Source: Streptosporangiaceae bacterium (GTDB lineage: Bacteria; Actinomycetota; Actinomycetes; Streptosporangiales; Streptosporangiaceae). Taken from it: 13,395 bases of DNA. Position numbers and translations under genes: made by a program. Of this stretch, positions 7,352 through 13,395 are shown one piece after another. The stretch is from positions 1-13,395 of the forward strand of contig JASIBM010000145.1 in assembly GCA_030045175.1 (NCBI GenBank). The letters run 5' to 3'. A model generated the notes under the pieces. The model made no database searches and had not been told where the DNA came from. It was given only the letters and a program-made list of their open reading frames with translations. Positions within the stretch are counted from its first letter, which is position 1. Each line of letters begins with the position of its first letter.

Positions 7352-8205
7352 CGCGGCCGCCCCGCTTCCCCGCCCGGCCCCCCGGCTTCGCGCGGCCCCT
7401 CGGCCCCGCCCGGCCCCTCGGCGACGGCCCGCAGCAGGTCCGCCTCGTCCAATGGCGGGGCACCGCGCCGCAGCCACAGGAAGTACTCGACATTCCCGGC
7501 CGGACCGGGCAGCGGGCTCGCTGTGACGCCGCGGACGCCGAGGCCGAGCCCCTCAGCCGCCCGCGCGACGGTCGTGACGGCCTCGGCGCGCAGCGAGCCG
7601 TCCCGCACCACCCCGCCCGCGCCGACCCGGCCCTTGCCCACCTCGAACTGGGGCTTGACGAGCAAGACGAAGTCCGCGTCCGGCGTGGCGCAACCGGCCA
7701 GCGCGGGCAGGACCTGCGTGAGCGAGATGAAAGAAAGGTCGGCGGTGATCAGCTCGGCGGCCGGCCCCGCCTGGCCGGGCGTCAGGTTCCTTACGTTGAC
7801 GCGGTCAAGGACGGTGACCCTCGGGTCGGCGCGAAGGCGCCACGCGAGCTGGCCGTACCCGACGTCGACGGCGACCACGTGCGCGGCCCCGGCCCGCAGC
7901 AGGACGTCGGTGAAGCCGCCGGCTGACGCGCCGGCGTCAAGGCACCGGCGGCCGCGGACGACAGGCCCGGCGAACGCGGCTAGGGCGCCAGCCAGCTTGT
8001 GACCGCCGCGTGAGGCGTAGCCCGGGTCGGCGTCCGCCCGCGCCAGCGCGATCGGCGCGTCCATGCCGACTTGAGTGGCGGCCTTGAGCGCGGCCTGGCC
8101 GGACACGGTGACCTGGCCAGACTCGATCAGGTCCAGGGCCTGTGCCCGCGACCGCGCCAGCCCGCGTCGCACGAGCTCGGTGTCTAGCCGCGCCTTCCTG
8201 GCCAT
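7348..8205 (-). CDS. tlyA: TlyA, S4-domain 16S/23S rRNA 2'-O-methyltransferase (hemolysin A family)
   Basis: The 285-aa product has an N-terminal S4 RNA-binding domain (about 4-60, RLDTELVRRGLARSRAQAL). An FtsJ/RrmJ-like SAM-dependent methyltransferase domain follows. In mycobacteria TlyA 2'-O-methylates C1409 of 16S and C1920 of 23S rRNA at the subunit interface, which makes ribosomes sensitive to capreomycin and viomycin. Visible features are SRGGHK (65-70), SAM motif I CLDAGASAGGFTD (88-100) and a probable K-D-K-E catalytic set: K70, D156 in ADLSFISL, K184 in LLVKPQFE and E240 in NVEYFLWL. The last 23 residues (about 263-285) are a Gly/Pro/Glu-rich low-complexity tail. The ATG at 8205 follows AGGAG about 11 bases upstream. 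The 3' end overlaps the NAD kinase start by four bases. Confidence 0.96.
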   Translation of the reverse strand: MARKARLDTELVRRGLARSRAQALDLIESGQVTVSGQAALKAATQVGMDAPIALARADADPGYASRGGHKLAGALAAFAGPVVRGRRCLDAGASAGGFTDVLLRAGAAHVVAVDVGYGQLAWRLRADPRVTVLDRVNVRNLTPGQAGPAAELITADLSFISLTQVLPALAGCATPDADFVLLVKPQFEVGKGRVGAGGVVRDGSLRAEAVTTVARAAEGLGLGVRGVTASPLPGPAGNVEYFLWLRRGAPPLDEADLLRAVAEGPGGAEGPREAGGPGGEAGRPR

Positions 8206-8244
8206 TCGCCCAGCGCTCCTGCGATCGTGGGACCTGCTTAGGTT

Positions 8245-8277
8245 GGGTGCCGGTCAGTGCCTCGGGTGCCGGTCAGT
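8245..8277. repeat. 14-bp direct repeat spanning the stop of the small ORF
   Basis: GGGTGCCGGTCAGT occurs at 8245-8258 and again at 8264-8277, a period of 19. The second copy contains the stop codon of the 74-aa gene (TGA on the minus strand, 8275-8273). The first copy lies in the 67-base gap before tlyA. It looks like a recent short tandem duplication of the gene's 3' end. Confidence 0.8.
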
Positions 8278-8497
8278 CCGCGGCCTGGCCATGGGCCAGC
8301 GAGTCCGGGTCGGCCCGCAGCTCCCCGAGCACCTCGACGAGCTGGCCGTGCACTCGTTCGAATATAGGCGGGTGCTCGGACGCCGGCAGGCTCGCGAGCG
8401 CGCCAAGCTGCCTCAGCGCCGCGTCCACGCGCGGCTCGCCGGTCGCGACCGGCTCATCGGCCCCGGTGTCGATGTCGATGTCGGTGTCGGGCTCCAT
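8273..8497 (-). CDS. Conserved small actinobacterial protein upstream of tlyA (function unknown)
   Basis: A 74-aa acidic protein. The first 20 residues are low-complexity Asp/Ile/Glu (MEPDTDIDIDTGADEPVATG), encoded partly by repeated GAT/GTC units. The rest is predicted helical: VDAALRQLGALASLPASEHPPIFERVHGQLVEVLGEL. The segment A-L-R-Q-L...H-x-x-I-F-E-x-V-H-x-x-L matches the small helical proteins found just upstream of tlyA in many actinobacteria (position of Rv1693 in M. tuberculosis). A strong GGAGG (8514-8510) precedes the ATG by about 12 bases. It appears to be the first gene of the minus-strand unit. It has no transmembrane segment or signal peptide. No biochemical role can be deduced; a small adaptor or regulator is only a guess. 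Confidence 0.85.
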   Translation of the reverse strand: MEPDTDIDIDTGADEPVATGEPRVDAALRQLGALASLPASEHPPIFERVHGQLVEVLGELRADPDSLAHGQAAD

Positions 8498-8523
8498 CGC
8501 GCGGCTGCACCTCCAACCTGGAC

Positions 8524-8550
8524 AGCGTTCAACGCCCTGTCAGGAACGCT
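8524..8550. promoter_or_regulatory. Perfect 7+7 bp dyad between divergent genes (candidate operator)
   Basis: AGCGTTC (8524-8530) and GAACGCT (8544-8550) are perfect reverse complements separated by 13 bases. The half-site centres are therefore 20 bp apart, about two helical turns. This fits a dimeric regulator site between the small ORF/tlyA unit and the SCP2 gene. On the minus strand a promoter-like pair overlaps it: CTGACA (8543-8538) and CAGGTT (8520-8515), spaced 17. A start there would place the GGAGG outside the message, so that promoter is doubtful. Confidence 0.4.
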
Positions 8551-8629
8551 ACCGTCCGCCGGGCGAGCCCGCGTACGCGGAGCCGTATGCTGCTGCGGCG
8601 ACTTATCATGATCTCGAAGGCGAGGACCG

Positions 8630-8971
8630 ATGGCGACTGCCGACGAATGCCGCACCGCGCTGGAGAGCCTCACGGCACGCCTGACCCAGCTCGACGCGAA
8701 GTCACGACAGGCGCACCTGGCCGACAGGACGCTGAGCTGCCACGTCTCTGACCTCGGGATCACGTTCCTGACCAGGCTGGGGCCGCACGGCGCGGACCCG
8801 ATCATGCAGGCCGATGGGCAGCCGCCCGCCCAGATCAGGTTCACCGCCAAGAGCGACGAAGTGCTCGCGATCGCCGAGAATCCGGCCAACTTCGCCCGCG
8901 CCTGGCTATCCGGCCGGCTGCGGGTCGACGGCAGCATCCTTGACCTGCTGAGCCTGCGCAAGCTGCTCTAG
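8630..8971 (+). CDS. SCP2 sterol-carrier-fold lipid-binding protein
   Basis: A 113-aa stand-alone SCP2-type domain. In this family the fold forms a hydrophobic tunnel that holds a lipid or acyl chain; no catalytic function is expected. The matching features are the strand-rich centre (RTLSCHVSDLGITFLTRLGPHG, about 33-54), the ADGQPPAQIRFTAKSDEVLAIAENPANFARAWLSGRLRVDGSI block (61-103), and the final helix LDLLSLRKLL. The A-W-L-S-G-R-L-x-V-D-G sequence is the typical SCP2 signature ending. The ATG at 8630 is preceded by GAGGA at proper distance. It is the first rightward gene, divergent from the tlyA unit. SCP2 genes near tlyA are common in actinomycetes. The ligand is unknown. No good -35/-10 pair is seen upstream. 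Confidence 0.9.
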   Translation: MATADECRTALESLTARLTQLDAKSRQAHLADRTLSCHVSDLGITFLTRLGPHGADPIMQADGQPPAQIRFTAKSDEVLAIAENPANFARAWLSGRLRVDGSILDLLSLRKLL

Positions 8972-8989
8972 CTCCGCTAACTGGTGCAT

Positions 8990-9009
8990 CATGGTGCTGA
9001 CCATGTTTT
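8990..9009 (+). terminator. Terminator-like hairpin after the SCP2 gene
   Basis: CATGGT (8990-8995) and ACCATG (9000-9005) form a perfect 6-bp stem with a GCTG loop, directly followed by TTTT (9006-9009). It lies 18 bases after the SCP2 stop. The stem is short and only half GC, so it may be a weak intrinsic terminator or attenuator, or alternatively a regulator-binding dyad ahead of the CHAT gene. Confidence 0.4.
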
Positions 9010-9026
9010 GTCAGGCCTAACAGGCC

Positions 9027-9045
9027 GCGCGCGCCGGTCGCGCGC
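9027..9045 (+). promoter_or_regulatory. Perfect GC hairpin just upstream of the CHAT gene ribosome-binding site
   Basis: GCGCGCG (9027-9033) pairs perfectly with CGCGCGC (9039-9045) around the loop CCGGT. The stem ends four bases before the GGGGCGGG ribosome-binding sequence (9049-9056) of the GTG start at 9063. Such a stable stem could slow or gate translation or act as an attenuator. A 6-base direct repeat CAGGCC (9012-9017 and 9021-9026) lies just before it. The GC-rich background makes chance stems common. Confidence 0.4.
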
Positions 9046-9062
9046 ATAGGGGCGGGTGCACG

Positions 9063-12000
9063 GTGGCGGAACTGCGGATCAGCGATGTCCCAGCCGGTCC
9101 TGGCGGGGGGCGGCGGGTCGAGGTCGCCTGGGCCGGCGACGGGCAGCCCCGCCGGTCCGCGGTCGCCAGCCTGGCCGGTTCCTGGGCGGACGGCCAGGAC
9201 GCCGAGCTGATCCGCTGGTACCTGGAGGACTACGCCGAGTACCCCGCCGAACCGGCTCCCGCCCGAGCCCGGCGAGCCGAGGCCAATCTCGCCCGGGCCG
9301 GAGCGGACCTGTTCGGCCAGGTATTCGCCGGCCTGGACGCGGCCGGAATCTGGGCGCTGGCCGCCGGCCGGCTGGCCGAGGTGCGGATCGAGGTCGACGC
9401 GGACCCCGGTGCAGGGCCTGGCCTGCCCTGGGAGTTGCTGCGCGACCCCGGCGCGGACGCGCCGGTGGCGCTTGGGGCCGCCGAGTTCGTCCGGGTGCAC
9501 CCGCAAGCGGCCAGGCACCCGAGCTTGCCTGAGCCTTCCGGGGACGTGCTGCGGGTGCTGCTAGTGATCGCCCGCCCGGACCGGGATGAAGACGTGCCGT
9601 TCAGGTCGGTGGCCAGCCGCCTGGTCCGGGGCGGCGCGCAGCAGATGGACGGCCTGGACCTGGACGTGCTCCGCCCGGCCACCTTCGCCCGGCTGTCCGA
9701 GGTGCTGCACGCCGCGCACGCGGCCGGGCGCCCGTATCACGTGGTGCACTTCGACGGGCACGGCACCTGGCTCGACGTGACCGATCTGGGCCTGGAAGGC
9801 AGCGGCGGCGGTGTCCCGGTCTCGGCTCGCACGTACCGGATCTCGCTGGCCGGGCCGGCTCGTCCTGGACAGCACGGCTACCTGCTGTTCGAGGACCCGT
9901 CCGCGCAGCAGAACCAGCAACTCGTCGACGGCCCGTCGCTCGGGCGGCTGCTGGCCGGCACCGGGGTGCCCGTGCTGGTGCTGAACGCCTGCCGCTCCGC
10001 CTATGCCGACCCCGCCAGCCAGTCCAGCGACCAGCCAGATCCCCCGGCCGGGGACACCGTGCACGCGCGGATCCGGGCGTACGGGTCGCTCGCCGCCGAG
10101 GTCGCCGACGCGGGCGTGCCCGGCGTGGTCGCGATGCGCTACGTCGTCTACGTGGTGACCGCCGCGCAGTTCGTGGCGGACCTGTACGCGCACCTGCTCG
10201 GCGGTGAGTCGCTGGGCCGGGCCGCCACGGCGGCCCGGCGTGCGCTGGCCGCCGACCCGGTCCGTCACGTCGGCGCCGAGCCGGTGATGCTCCAGGACTG
10301 GGCGGTGCCCGTGGTCTACGAGGCCGAGCCGCTAGTCCTGCTTCGCCCGGCCGAGCGCGCCGTGCCGCTGGTCACGCTCACGCCCGCGGACTCACCCGCG
10401 CCGGACTCTGGGCCTGGGCTGGGGCCCGACGGGCTGCCGCGCCCGCCCGACGCAGGGTTCTTCGGCCGCGACGAGACCCTCCTTGCCCTCGACCGGGCCT
10501 TTGACAACCAGCGGGTGGTGCTGCTGCACGCGTTCGCCGGAGCAGGCAAGTCGTCCACGGCCGCCGAGTTCGCCCGCTGGTACGCCGAAACTGGCGGACT
10601 GGACCTTCCTGGGCACCCGGACTGGCCCGGCGCGGTGCTGTGGTCATCGTTCGAGCACCACCTGACCGCCGATCGGGTCATCGGCCAGGCCGGCGACGCG
10701 TTCACGCCGCTGCTGGAGGCGAACGGCATCTCCTGGGCCGCCATCACCGACCCCGCCCAGCGCCGCGACATCGCACTCCAGGTCCTCGCCCAGCTGCCGG
10801 TGCTGTGGATCTGGGACAACGTCGAACCGATCGCCGGGTTCCCCGAGGGAACTCTCAGCGACTGGACAACGCAGGAGCAGGCCGACCTGGCCAGCCTGCT
10901 CCGAGACTTGGCCCAGCAGACCAAGTGCAAGGTACTGCTGACCTCCCGCCGCGATGAGCGGACCTGGCTCGGCGGCCTGCCCGCGCGGGTCCGGCTGCCG
11001 CGCATGCCGATGCGCGAGGCCATCCAGCTGGCCACGGCGCTGGCGGCCCGGCACGGCCGGACTCTCGTCGGAGCGGACTGGCGGCCGCTGCTGCGCTACG
11101 CGGCGGGCAACCCGCTCACGATCACCGTGCTCGTCGGCCAGGCGCTGCGCGAGGACGTCACGACCAGCGAGCAGGTCGAGGCGTTCGTGGCCCGCCTCCG
11201 GGCCGGCGAAGCGGAACTGGAGCCAGGTGAGGACGAGTCTCTCGGCCGGACCCGATCACTGGCCGCGTCGCTGAGCTACGGCTTCGCCCGCGCGTTCACC
11301 GGTCCCGAGCGGTCTCGGCTCGCCGTGCTGCACCTGTTCCGCGACACGGTCAACACCGACGCGCTGCGCTTCATGGGCGACCCGCAGTTCGCCCGGGACG
11401 ACACGGTACCCGAGCTGGCCGGGCTGACCCGCGACTCCTGGATCGCGCTCATGGACCGGGCGGCGAGCATCGGGCTGCTCGAGCCGCTCGGTGGCGGGTA
11501 CTACCAGGTCCATCCGGCCCTGCCCTGGTATTTCACCGCGCTGTTCACCACCGCCTACGGCCCGCCCGGCAGTCCAGCGGCGGAGCGCGCGACCCGCCGC
11601 TACGCCACGGCGATCGGCGACCTCGGCGACTATTACCACGTCCAGGCCGAGCGGGGCGGCGCGGCGCAGGTGCTCGGGACGCTGCGGGCCGAGGAGGCCA
11701 ACCTGCGGCACGCTTTCGGCCTGGCCCGCGCCGCCGGCCTGTGGCATGCGGCGGTCGGCTGCCTCCAGGGCCTGCAGACCCTGCATGCGCGGACCGGGCG
11801 GGACGGTGAATGGGTCAAACTCGTCGATGCCGTCACGCCCGATGTCACCGATCCGGCGACCGGCGGGCCGCTGCCTGGCCGGGAGAACCAGTGGAACATC
11901 ATCACCAGTTACCGGGTCCGGCTGGCCATGACCGCGCGGGACTGGCCCGCTGCCACTAGCCTTCAGGATGCCCTGATTGCGTGGAACCGGGACCGGGCTG

Positions 12001-12776
12001 CCGGGGCACTGGCCGCCCCGCCGGACGATCTCACCCCGCTCCAACGCGGCCTGATCCGCAGCCTCGCCGTCTTCCTCGAATACCTCGGCCACATTCTCCG
12101 GGAGCAGGGCAATCCGGGCTGCCTGCCGCCCTTCCAGGAGGCCCTGGAGTTGTACCAGCGGATCGGCGACCACTTCGCCGAGGCCAACCTCGCCGTCAGC
12201 CTCGGCACTGCCTACCTGAGCGTGCCTGACCTGCGCGACCTGGATCAGGCCGAACAGTGGTACCGGCACAGCCTGCGCCTGCGCGACGATGGCGACCGGA
12301 TCGGCCGCGCCGCGTGCCTCGGCCAGCTCGGCGCTGTCGCCCTGGAACGGTTCGAAGACGCCCGCGCCGCCGGGCAGCCCGAGCCAGTACTGCTTGAGCA
12401 CCTGAACGGCGCCCTGCGCGGCTACCAGCAGGCCCTGGACCTGACCCCCGCCGATGACCACGACGTACGCGCCGTCTGCGAGAACCAGCTTGGCAACGTC
12501 TACGACTCGATAGGGGACAGCCGCCGGGCTCTGCGCCACTACCAGCAAGCAATCAAGCACTACGAAGCCCAGGGCGACATCTACAGTGCCGGTGAGGTCC
12601 GCCGCAACATCGCACTCCTCCTGGACGGCGCCGGGCGGGCCGACGAGGCGCTGCTCTATGCACAAGCAGCCCTAGACAACTTCCGCCAGATCGGGCCAGG
12701 CGCCGCCGAATGGGCGGCCCGCGCCGAGCAACTCATCGCCGACCTGGAACAGCGCAGCCAGCACGGCGCGGACTGA
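9063..12776 (+). CDS. CHAT caspase-like protease - STAND NTPase - TPR protein (NLR-like)
   Basis: The 1237-aa product is a three-part signalling protein. Residues about 1-425 form a CHAT (caspase/separase-like) peptidase with its N-terminal lead-in. LPWELLRDP (121-129) is typical of the family, the probable catalytic His is H233 in HFDGHG (229-234), and the Cys is C310 in VLNACRSA (306-313). After a Pro-rich linker (442-463) comes a STAND-type P-loop ATPase: FFGRDE (466-471), Walker A AFAGAGKSS (490-498), Walker B LWIWDNVEP (581-589), LLTSRRDE (625-632) and GNPLTI (682-687). A winged-helix-like part (about 735-830) ends in GGGYYQVHPALPWYF. The C-terminus (about 840-1225) is helical with tetratricopeptide repeats, clearest at 995-1225. 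No signal peptide or membrane helix is seen. The GTG at 9063 follows GGGGCGGG. Composition matches its neighbours. By architecture it should sense a signal with the TPRs, switch with ATP and activate the protease; trigger and substrate are unknown. Confidence 0.92.
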   Translation: MAELRISDVPAGPGGGRRVEVAWAGDGQPRRSAVASLAGSWADGQDAELIRWYLEDYAEYPAEPAPARARRAEANLARAGADLFGQVFAGLDAAGIWALAAGRLAEVRIEVDADPGAGPGLPWELLRDPGADAPVALGAAEFVRVHPQAARHPSLPEPSGDVLRVLLVIARPDRDEDVPFRSVASRLVRGGAQQMDGLDLDVLRPATFARLSEVLHAAHAAGRPYHVVHFDGHGTWLDVTDLGLEGSGGGVPVSARTYRISLAGPARPGQHGYLLFEDPSAQQNQQLVDGPSLGRLLAGTGVPVLVLNACRSAYADPASQSSDQPDPPAGDTVHARIRAYGSLAAEVADAGVPGVVAMRYVVYVVTAAQFVADLYAHLLGGESLGRAATAARRALAADPVRHVGAEPVMLQDWAVPVVYEAEPLVLLRPAERAVPLVTLTPADSPAPDSGPGLGPDGLPRPPDAGFFGRDETLLALDRAFDNQRVVLLHAFAGAGKSSTAAEFARWYAETGGLDLPGHPDWPGAVLWSSFEHHLTADRVIGQAGDAFTPLLEANGISWAAITDPAQRRDIALQVLAQLPVLWIWDNVEPIAGFPEGTLSDWTTQEQADLASLLRDLAQQTKCKVLLTSRRDERTWLGGLPARVRLPRMPMREAIQLATALAARHGRTLVGADWRPLLRYAAGNPLTITVLVGQALREDVTTSEQVEAFVARLRAGEAELEPGEDESLGRTRSLAASLSYGFARAFTGPERSRLAVLHLFRDTVNTDALRFMGDPQFARDDTVPELAGLTRDSWIALMDRAASIGLLEPLGGGYYQVHPALPWYFTALFTTAYGPPGSPAAERATRRYATAIGDLGDYYHVQAERGGAAQVLGTLRAEEANLRHAFGLARAAGLWHAAVGCLQGLQTLHARTGRDGEWVKLVDAVTPDVTDPATGGPLPGRENQWNIITSYRVRLAMTARDWPAATSLQDALIAWNRDRAAGALAAPPDDLTPLQRGLIRSLAVFLEYLGHILREQGNPGCLPPFQEALELYQRIGDHFAEANLAVSLGTAYLSVPDLRDLDQAEQWYRHSLRLRDDGDRIGRAACLGQLGAVALERFEDARAAGQPEPVLLEHLNGALRGYQQALDLTPADDHDVRAVCENQLGNVYDSIGDSRRALRHYQQAIKHYEAQGDIYSAGEVRRNIALLLDGAGRADEALLYAQAALDNFRQIGPGAAEWAARAEQLIADLEQRSQHGAD

Positions 12777-12802
12777 CCCGGCGCCGATGAGATCCTAGGT
12801 CC

Positions 12803-13395
12803 ATGCCAGAAGGCGATGTCGTGTGGCGAACCGCTCGCCAGCTGCACTCGGCGCTGGCGGGACAGTCGCTGACCCGCACCGACTTCCGGGTGCCAAGGTT
12901 CGCGACGACCGACCTGACCGGCCGCACGGTCCACGAGGTGATCTCCTGCGGCAAGCACATCCTGGCCAGGGTGGACGGCGGCGTGACCATCCACACCCAC
13001 CTGCGCATGGACGGGTCCTGGCGCATCCGCCCGGCGGGTGGCTACCCGCCTCGCGACCATCGTGTCCGGCTGGTGCTCGCCAATGGGCAGTGGCAGGCGA
13101 CCGGCTACCTGCTCGGCGTGGTCGAGGTGCTGCCGACCGCCCGCGAGGACACCGCAGTCGGCCATCTGGGCCCCGATTTGCTCGGGCCGGACTGGGACCG
13201 CGCCGAGGCGGTGCGCAGGCTTCAGGCAGACCCCGCCAGGCCGATCGGCGAGGCGCTGCTCGACCAGCGGAACCTGGCAGGCATAGGCAACTTCTACAAG
13301 TCCGAGGTGCTGTTCCTGCGCGGCGTCAGCCCGTGGCGCGAGGTCGGCGGCGTCGATGACCTCGACGCGATGGCCGAGCTGGCCAGGCGCCTGCT
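12803..13395 (+). CDS. nei: Nei/Fpg-family DNA glycosylase - AP lyase (3' end outside window)
   Basis: The first 197 residues of an endonuclease VIII-type base-excision repair enzyme, which removes oxidised pyrimidines or related lesions and cuts the abasic site. It begins MPEGDVVWRTARQL; after Met removal Pro2 is the Schiff-base nucleophile and Glu3 the acid catalyst. Further motifs are SCGKHIL (48-54, with the conserved Lys51), HTHLRMDGSW (64-73) and the helix-two-turn-helix sequence LLDQRNLAGIGNFYKSEVLF (152-171). The C-terminal zinc finger lies beyond the window. The MPEGDVVW start resembles the actinobacterial Nei2-type group. The ATG at 12803 is 26 bases after the stop of the CHAT-STAND-TPR gene and in the same direction. 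The ribosome-binding sequence is weak (TAGGT), so it may depend on read-through or have its own promoter inside the upstream gene. Confidence 0.93.
   Translation, partial: MPEGDVVWRTARQLHSALAGQSLTRTDFRVPRFATTDLTGRTVHEVISCGKHILARVDGGVTIHTHLRMDGSWRIRPAGGYPPRDHRVRLVLANGQWQATGYLLGVVEVLPTAREDTAVGHLGPDLLGPDWDRAEAVRRLQADPARPIGEALLDQRNLAGIGNFYKSEVLFLRGVSPWREVGGVDDLDAMAELARRL

Noticed and set aside
7352..7477. N-terminal extension of NAD kinase
   Set aside because: It is Arg/Gly/Ala-rich and overlaps the tlyA tail; the GTG at 7351 gives a normal enzyme and a GTGA overlap.
8972..9062. Convincing -35/-10 promoter for the CHAT gene
   Set aside because: TTGTCA and CTGACC resemble -35 boxes, but no matching -10 lies 16-19 bases downstream.
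11256..12665. 469-aa minus-strand frame opposite the TPR part of the CHAT gene
   Set aside because: It is long only because stop codons are rare at this GC content. It has no motif or credible ribosome-binding site, and the plus strand encodes a coherent TPR region.
9063..12776. Type III-E CRISPR TPR-CHAT (Craspase partner)
   Set aside because: No Cas7-11, no repeat-spacer array and no other cas gene is present, and here a STAND ATPase lies between CHAT and the TPRs, unlike Csx29.
1..13395. Mobile element, tRNA, rRNA or CRISPR array
   Set aside because: No transposase or integrase motifs, terminal inverted repeats, tRNA-like cloverleaf or regular repeat-spacer pattern was found by eye on either strand.

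Overview
The window is very GC-rich, has strong third-position GC bias and uses ATG, GTG and TTG starts. Gene content and order point to the chromosome of an actinomycete (Actinomycetia). The block small ORF - tlyA - NAD kinase - recN - steA - steB is the arrangement known from Mycobacterium tuberculosis (Rv1693-Rv1698) and from Streptomyces. I cannot place the genus with confidence. I see no tRNA, rRNA, CRISPR array or insertion sequence.

Positions 1-8497 hold eight minus-strand genes that read right to left as one tightly packed transcription unit. In transcription order they are: a 74-aa conserved small protein (8497-8273), the rRNA 2'-O-methyltransferase TlyA (8205-7348), NAD kinase (7351-6245), the DNA-repair ATPase RecN (6252-4498), the cell-separation proteins SteA (4357-3167) and SteB (3170-2136), an MraY-like membrane phosphosugar transferase (2139-1231), and a GT4 glycosyltransferase (1067 to beyond the left edge). 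Four junctions overlap: tlyA/nadK as GTGA, nadK/recN by 8 bases, steA/steB as TTGA, and steB/mraY-like as ATGA. These suggest translational coupling and settle several starts. The unit mixes ribosome modification, NADP supply and recombinational repair with envelope and septum functions. The last four genes look like a cell-envelope subgroup.

Positions 8498-8629 are a divergent intergenic region with a 7+7 bp dyad. From here the genes face right. They are a small SCP2-fold lipid-binding protein (8630-8971), a 1237-aa CHAT protease - STAND NTPase - TPR protein (9063-12776), and the start of a Nei-type DNA glycosylase (12803 to beyond the right edge).

The outstanding item is the CHAT-STAND-TPR protein. 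It combines a caspase/separase-like peptidase (His233/Cys310), a P-loop signalling ATPase and a TPR sensor region in one chain. This is the layout of NLR-type immune or cell-death switches. It sits between housekeeping genes with no recognisable partner, and its leader carries a terminator-like hairpin and a perfect GC hairpin just before the ribosome-binding site. I recognise the architecture as recurrent in actinomycetes, but know of no established function for it.
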